From assembly GCF_039542035.1 (NCBI RefSeq), contig NZ_BAABHJ010000005.1, positions 248,001 to 312,000 on the forward strand: 64,000 nt of DNA, in the 5' to 3' direction. Each line of letters starts with the position of its first letter. The first letter of the stretch is position 1. Origin of the DNA: Actinoallomurus liliacearum. Its GTDB lineage: Bacteria; Actinomycetota; Actinomycetes; Streptosporangiales; Streptosporangiaceae. This document shows, one piece after another, positions 60,593-64,000 of the stretch. Below the pieces are notes generated by a model, which worked only from the letters and a program-made list of their open reading frames with translations, did no database searches and was not told the origin of the DNA. Made by a program: the position numbers and the translations under genes.

Positions 60593-60721
60593 CGACGCCT
60601 CCGGCGAGCGGCCCGGCGGTGGCACTGTAGGGGTGTCCATGGAGTACGGGACGGGCGCCGCCCGCGTACGGGCCCTCGACGAGGTCGGCTCGTAGGCAGA
60701 GCACCGGACGGCGGACATGCT

Positions 60722-60960
60722 TCACGAGTTCTGCGGATTCCCGTGGCGGCGGGCGTCCTCGGACGGTGTTCCCGCGTCGGCGTACGGGCTGATCGATCGG
60801 CGGGCGACGAGGGCGGCGTTGATGCGCGGCAGGTCCGCCGCGCGGGCCGGGGACAGGCCGATGAGCTGGCGGGTCCTTGGTGATGTCGAGCATCTGCAGC
60901 TCCAGCGGCTTGAACACGGCTTCGTAGCCGTCGTCCGTGGACAGCGCCGGGACGGGGATC
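60722..60960 (-). pseudogene. Decayed gene fragment behind the alpha/beta-hydrolase pseudogene
   Basis: On the minus strand, a coding-like stretch (DGYEAVFKPLELQMLDITK) runs into another frame (TRQLIGLSPARAADLPRINA) after one extra G, and stops at 60722. It has no start. It looks like the 3' end of an unrelated lost gene joined to the broken hydrolase, with one frameshift. Family not recognised. Confidence 0.4.
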
Positions 60961-60963
60961 GGG

Positions 60964-61671
60964 TCAGGGGCAGACGGTGATCTCGGCCCGCTCGGCTGGG
61001 TCGGTGGTGTAGGCGTCCCAGAACCAGGCCATGGCCTTGGCCTTGGCGGTCAGGTGCGGGCCGTCGGCGAACTCGTGGTAGCTGGCGGGGTCCTGCGCGG
61101 CGTCGGTGACCGGGTAGTACATCGACTGGTGGACGAACCTCACGTCACCGCGCTGCTTGGCCATGATGGTGAGTGCGGCCGTCATGTTCCCGCCGACCGA
61201 GTCGCCCGCGACTGCCAGGCGGGACGGGTCGAGGCCCTCGTCCGCGCCGTGCCGGGTGATCCACTGCGCCATGGCGTAGGCCTGCTCGATCGCGACGGCG
61301 TAGCGGGCCTCGGGCGACCGGTCGTACTCGACGAAGACCACCGCGGCCCGTACCCCGGTGGCGAGTTCGCGGACCAGCCGGTCGTGGGTCCCGGCGCCGC
61401 CGAGGACCCACCCGCCGCCGTGGACGTAGAGGACGGCCGGCAACGCCGTCCCGGCCGTCCCAGTGGGCTTGACGATGCGGACCCGGACCTCGCAGACCTC
61501 GGCCGGGACCGTGATCGACTTGTCGTCGACGTCGGGCGCGGCGACCGGGCCGGCCTGGATGTCGTCGAGGAGTTTCCGGGCGCCCTCGGTCCCCCGCTCC
61601 TAGAGGAGCGGCGGCTTGGCGGCCGCTTCGGCGAACGCCTGCGCCGCCGGCTCGAGGATGTGCTCGTTCAT
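60964..61671 (-). pseudogene. Alpha/beta hydrolase (HSL-like) with in-frame stop and lost C-terminus
   Basis: ATG 61671 overlaps the upstream stop (ATGA). After 23 codons (ending AKPPLL) an in-frame TAG (61602-61600) falls where relatives have a Tyr (PPFLYELG type); the frame continues ERGTEGARKLLDDIQ and the HSL oxyanion motif YVHGGGWVLGG and nucleophile AGDSVGGNMTA. It ends at EITVCP, where relatives go on for about 90 residues with catalytic Asp and His. So there are two inactivating lesions. The remaining 236-codon frame may produce a fragment from ATG 61443, but no active enzyme. Confidence 0.8.
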
Positions 61672-63479
61672 GCCGTCCTTCCCTTCTCCGTGGTGGTGCC
61701 GTCCGCCGGGCCGGGTGCTTCCTCGCGGAAGTCGATCTTTCGGTGGCTTCCGTCGCACAGCGGTTTGCCGGCCGAGTGCCCGCAGCGGCAGAGCGTCATC
61801 CGGTTCCGGGTCTCCAGCGGCTGTCCATCCGCGCGGTGCACCGGCACGCCGCCGGTGACCCACAGCGCGCTGGCCAGGCCGTCTTCCTCCTCCAGGACCG
61901 AGATGGCCTGCGGAAGGTCGGGCTCGATCGTCTCGCCTCCGCGCCGCAGGGCGTAGCTGTAGGACCCGGAGGGGCAGTGATCGATCCGGCCCATGATGTT
62001 GGAGCGGACGTCGCTGTCCCCGCTGTCGGGGAGCATCTCGGCGATCGGCTTGGTGCGCCCGATGCAGAACGCGGCGTGGATGCACAGCTCACCGACGCGC
62101 TGAGCCGAGATGTTCACCCCGTCGTGCACATGCTGCAGTTCCTTGTACGGCCGGACGCTTGCGGACTCGGTGCCGTCGAACCCGATCAGGGCATGCGTCC
62201 CGTCGCAGAACGGCTTCGACCGCGAATGGCCGCAGCGGCACAGCGCGTAGGTGGCCTCGGTCGGCAGGGTATCGCCGGTCTGCCAGGTGAGCGCGTCGCC
62301 CTCACCGGAGACGATCTTTCGCTTGCGCCTGAGCGGAACCCCGCCGTAGACGAGGTAGGGGCCGTCGGGGAGCACCATGATCCGCTGCGGCTCGTCGTCG
62401 GCGCTCCACCCGCGGTGCTCGGGCGGGACGTACTCGAAGGTGGGGCCGGCCGTCGTGCCTTCCCCGTCGGGCATCCGCATCAGGGCCTGGGCCTGTGCCT
62501 TGAGCTTGTACATGGTGGCAACGGCGACCACGAGCAGCCGCGGGCCCCCGTTGAACGCCTGCTCCAGCAGATGCAGGAGGGTGCAGTACGTCCGGTTGAA
62601 CTCCTCCTGGGCCGCGCGGATCTCGCTGCCTGGAGCGTGGTCGGCGATGCGCGGGTTGGACCTCATCGGCAGGACGCCGCCGAAGTCCACGCTGACCGCC
62701 TCGCCAGTGGGCCCGGACCGCGGGGTGTCGCCGCGGCGGTAGCGCCGACCGGCCCTGAGCTCCTGGAAGCGGTAGTAGTGGGCGACCTCGTCCCGGTCGG
62801 GATGGTGGACGTCCGGGTCGCCGTCCCAGACCGCGCCGCGGGACGTGCCCTCGCCCTCTTCGACGATCTCCTCCAGCGCGGCCAGCGCCGAGGCCAGGTC
62901 GTTGACGGCGATCATCCGGCCGGCGGTGTGCCGGAAGTGTCCGGCGTGGACCTGGCGGGCCGGATCGCCGCTGAAGACCTCCCGCTCGCCGAGCCGGTCG
63001 CACAGGTGACGCAGCCCGTCCTCGATCGCGTCGTAGAACTGCCCGATCGTCTCGTAGCCGTCGCCTTCGGCGGGAGCGCCGGGAGGTGCCGGCCGCTCGA
63101 GCCGGAGGAACATGTCGAGCGCCTCGTCACCGAACGGAAGCAGCGACAGTTCCAGGGAGGGGTCGCCGTGCGGCAGCCGCCGGGGATGCGGCGGCAGCAT
63201 CCGCGGCGTGTCCAGCCGCGGGCTCCCGCCGACGGCGTTGAGCAGATTCGCGGCCAGCGTCAGGTGGAGCATCTCCTCGATGAAGACGCCCGCCACCGCA
63301 TCGACGGCTTCGGGGTTGCGTTCCGGGTCGAGCGAGTAGAGCGCGCACAGGTACGGCGGTAGGGTCGCGTGTTCCAGCTCGATCGCCCACTGCAGGTGCT
63401 CGCGAAGATCGTCGATCGTGGCGATCCCCGTGGAGGGGGTGGGAACGGGGGCATACTGCCGCCCGCCTGGGTGGTTCAT
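61668..63479 (-). CDS. VioB-like ferritin-fold protein with divergent 4Fe-4S and two CDGSH domains
   Basis: 603 residues from ATG 63479; an upstream GTG lacks a ribosome site. Residues 15-330 form the ferritin-like domain of iminophenyl-pyruvate dimer synthases (VioB family), with ELEHATLPPYLCALYSL and GVFIEEMLHLTLAANLLNAV carrying the di-iron Glu/His. After a linker, CDGSH-1 (LCRCGHSRSKPFCDGTH), a divergent 4Fe-4S domain (GELCIHAAFC ... CPSGSYSY), and CDGSH-2 (LCRCGHSAGKPLCDGSH). VioB dimerises an imine of Trp in violacein making, but this fusion to Fe-S domains is a different class; a redox reaction on a small molecule or peptide is likely. Confidence 0.88.
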   Translation of the reverse strand: MNHPGGRQYAPVPTPSTGIATIDDLREHLQWAIELEHATLPPYLCALYSLDPERNPEAVDAVAGVFIEEMLHLTLAANLLNAVGGSPRLDTPRMLPPHPRRLPHGDPSLELSLLPFGDEALDMFLRLERPAPPGAPAEGDGYETIGQFYDAIEDGLRHLCDRLGEREVFSGDPARQVHAGHFRHTAGRMIAVNDLASALAALEEIVEEGEGTSRGAVWDGDPDVHHPDRDEVAHYYRFQELRAGRRYRRGDTPRSGPTGEAVSVDFGGVLPMRSNPRIADHAPGSEIRAAQEEFNRTYCTLLHLLEQAFNGGPRLLVVAVATMYKLKAQAQALMRMPDGEGTTAGPTFEYVPPEHRGWSADDEPQRIMVLPDGPYLVYGGVPLRRKRKIVSGEGDALTWQTGDTLPTEATYALCRCGHSRSKPFCDGTHALIGFDGTESASVRPYKELQHVHDGVNISAQRVGELCIHAAFCIGRTKPIAEMLPDSGDSDVRSNIMGRIDHCPSGSYSYALRRGGETIEPDLPQAISVLEEEDGLASALWVTGGVPVHRADGQPLETRNRMTLCRCGHSAGKPLCDGSHRKIDFREEAPGPADGTTTEKGRTA

Positions 63480-63543
63480 GAGTGTCTCGTCTCGGATGTC
63501 GTGAGGTGATGTCACCGGCGCCGCGGCCGCCGGTGCGCGGGGA

Positions 63544-63777
63544 TCAGGCGCCTTCGCCGGTGCGGCGCCCGCGGGACCGGGGGTCGGCCTCCAGTGCCTC
63601 GACCGCGCCGAGGAGGTTGCGGAGCTCGACCTCCTCGCGCTCGACGTCGGCCGGATCGAACAGCCACTCCGAGGCCGGAAGCCCCGCAGCCCGCTCCGGG
63701 TCGCTCGACTCGGCCAGGCTCAGTTCGGCCTCCGCCTCGAACTCGATCTCGAACTCGTCGCCGGTCGACATGCTCAT
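63544..63777 (-). CDS. 77-residue acidic protein
   Basis: GTGGAGGACAG before ATG 63777. The N-terminal half is very acidic (MSMSTGDEFEIEFEAEAELS); then LPASEWLFDPADVEREEVEL and a basic tail. No known family. Its ATG overlaps the stop of the 66-residue gene (ATGA), and the VioB-like gene follows at 64 bp, so the three are one operon. Could be a partner or scaffold protein, or a peptide substrate. Confidence 0.7.
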   Translation of the reverse strand: MSMSTGDEFEIEFEAEAELSLAESSDPERAAGLPASEWLFDPADVEREEVELRNLLGAVEALEADPRSRGRRTGEGA

Positions 63778-63974
63778 CTGTCCTCCACACGGGGATTGCT
63801 CGGATGGCCGCCCGGCCGGACGTCTGGTCGCGTGGACCAGCAGGCGGCGTCGACCGACTCCGCCCGGAGCGGGATCCGGCCGCCGTCCGCCGAGACGACC
63901 AGCAGTCCGAACAGCCGGGCGGCGGTCCACCCCGCGACGTCATCGAACTCGGCGACCATCGCCGATGCGGTCAT
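63774..63974 (-). CDS. 66-residue small protein, first gene of VioB/CDGSH operon in view
   Basis: GGGGGAGG before ATG 63974. Product starts MTASAMVAEFDDVAGWTAAR and ends SNPRVEDR; middle LFGLLVVSADGGRIPLRA. One Cys. No family recognised. Coupled to the next gene by ATGA. Small peptides just before a VioB-like enzyme suggest a partner or substrate role. Confidence 0.65.
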   Translation of the reverse strand: MTASAMVAEFDDVAGWTAARLFGLLVVSADGGRIPLRAESVDAACWSTRPDVRPGGHPSNPRVEDR

Positions 63975-64000
63975 GATGGGCCTCCCCCAGGTCGGGTGCG

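Noticed and set aside
1..64000. CRISPR arrays, IS elements, attachment sites, tRNA or rRNA
   Set aside because: No evenly spaced direct repeats, transposase-like protein or RNA motif seen on either strand.

Overview
The window is very GC-rich, with strong third-position G+C, GTG starts, start/stop overlaps (ATGA, GTGA, TGATG), many helix-turn-helix regulators, an XRE/DUF397 pair, a SARP regulator, an SCO5389-family protein, Zur, LCP and Tat genes. This fits a filamentous actinobacterium (Streptomycetales or Streptosporangiales, perhaps Thermomonosporaceae; the genus is a guess). No rRNA, tRNA, CRISPR array, integrase or transposase was recognised. It looks like an accessory part of a chromosome rather than a mobile element.

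Layout. 1-7.9 kb: a tight plus-strand operon of a DUF6895-like protein (5' end outside the window), an MFS exporter, a class III cyclase/AAA/TPR protein, a cytoplasmic subtilase, a GAF protein and an MvdD/graspetide-type ATP-grasp ligase. 7.9-11.4 kb: an SCO5389-family gene and zur, divergent over a Zur-box-like palindrome, then a D,D-carboxypeptidase with a long acidic/proline-rich N-terminus. 11.8-15.7 kb: a large secreted VWFD/NIDO protein. 15.8-19.2 kb: a D-aminoacylase, aldolase and TIM-barrel operon with two minicistrons at the junctions. 19.4-21.9 kb: a SUV3-like RNA helicase and a cyclase-homology protein. 22.1-27 kb: XRE/DUF5753 regulator, DUF397 protein, a SARP-NB-ARC-TPR regulator and directly behind it a 30-residue hydrophobic peptide gene enclosed by hairpins. 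27-30.8 kb: a lipoprotein hydrolase divergent from a CPBP protease and NarL-type two-component operon, across a 159-bp inverted duplication. 30.8-37.2 kb: polysaccharide block (PL7 lyase, LacI regulator, lectin/beta-helix protein, GH18 chitinase). 37.4-47.2 kb: WGR/beta-propeller protein, acetyltransferase, a truncated CASTOR/POLLUX-type channel, TatA and TatB, LCP enzyme, ArsR plus Mg-type P-ATPase, a truncated MFS. 47.3-53.4 kb: SDR, SnoaL-like protein, acyl-ACP desaturase, STAS protein, small beta-barrel protein, methyltransferase, ABC-F protein. 53.5-59.1 kb: a minus-strand block of OmpR-type two-component system, lipoprotein, membrane-fusion protein, ABC ATPase and MacB-like permease. 59.3-64 kb: secreted SGNH hydrolase, a decayed alpha/beta hydrolase, and a VioB-like ferritin/CDGSH protein preceded by two small coupled genes.

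The best candidates for undescribed systems are (1) the cyclase/subtilase/GAF/ATP-grasp/MFS operon, which looks like a peptide-ligase (graspetide-like) pathway with its own signalling; (2) the SARP-TPR regulator with the 30-residue peptide, which resembles a peptide-pheromone receptor pair; and (3) the VioB/CDGSH protein with two coupled small peptides. All functional statements are inferred from sequence; no database search was run.
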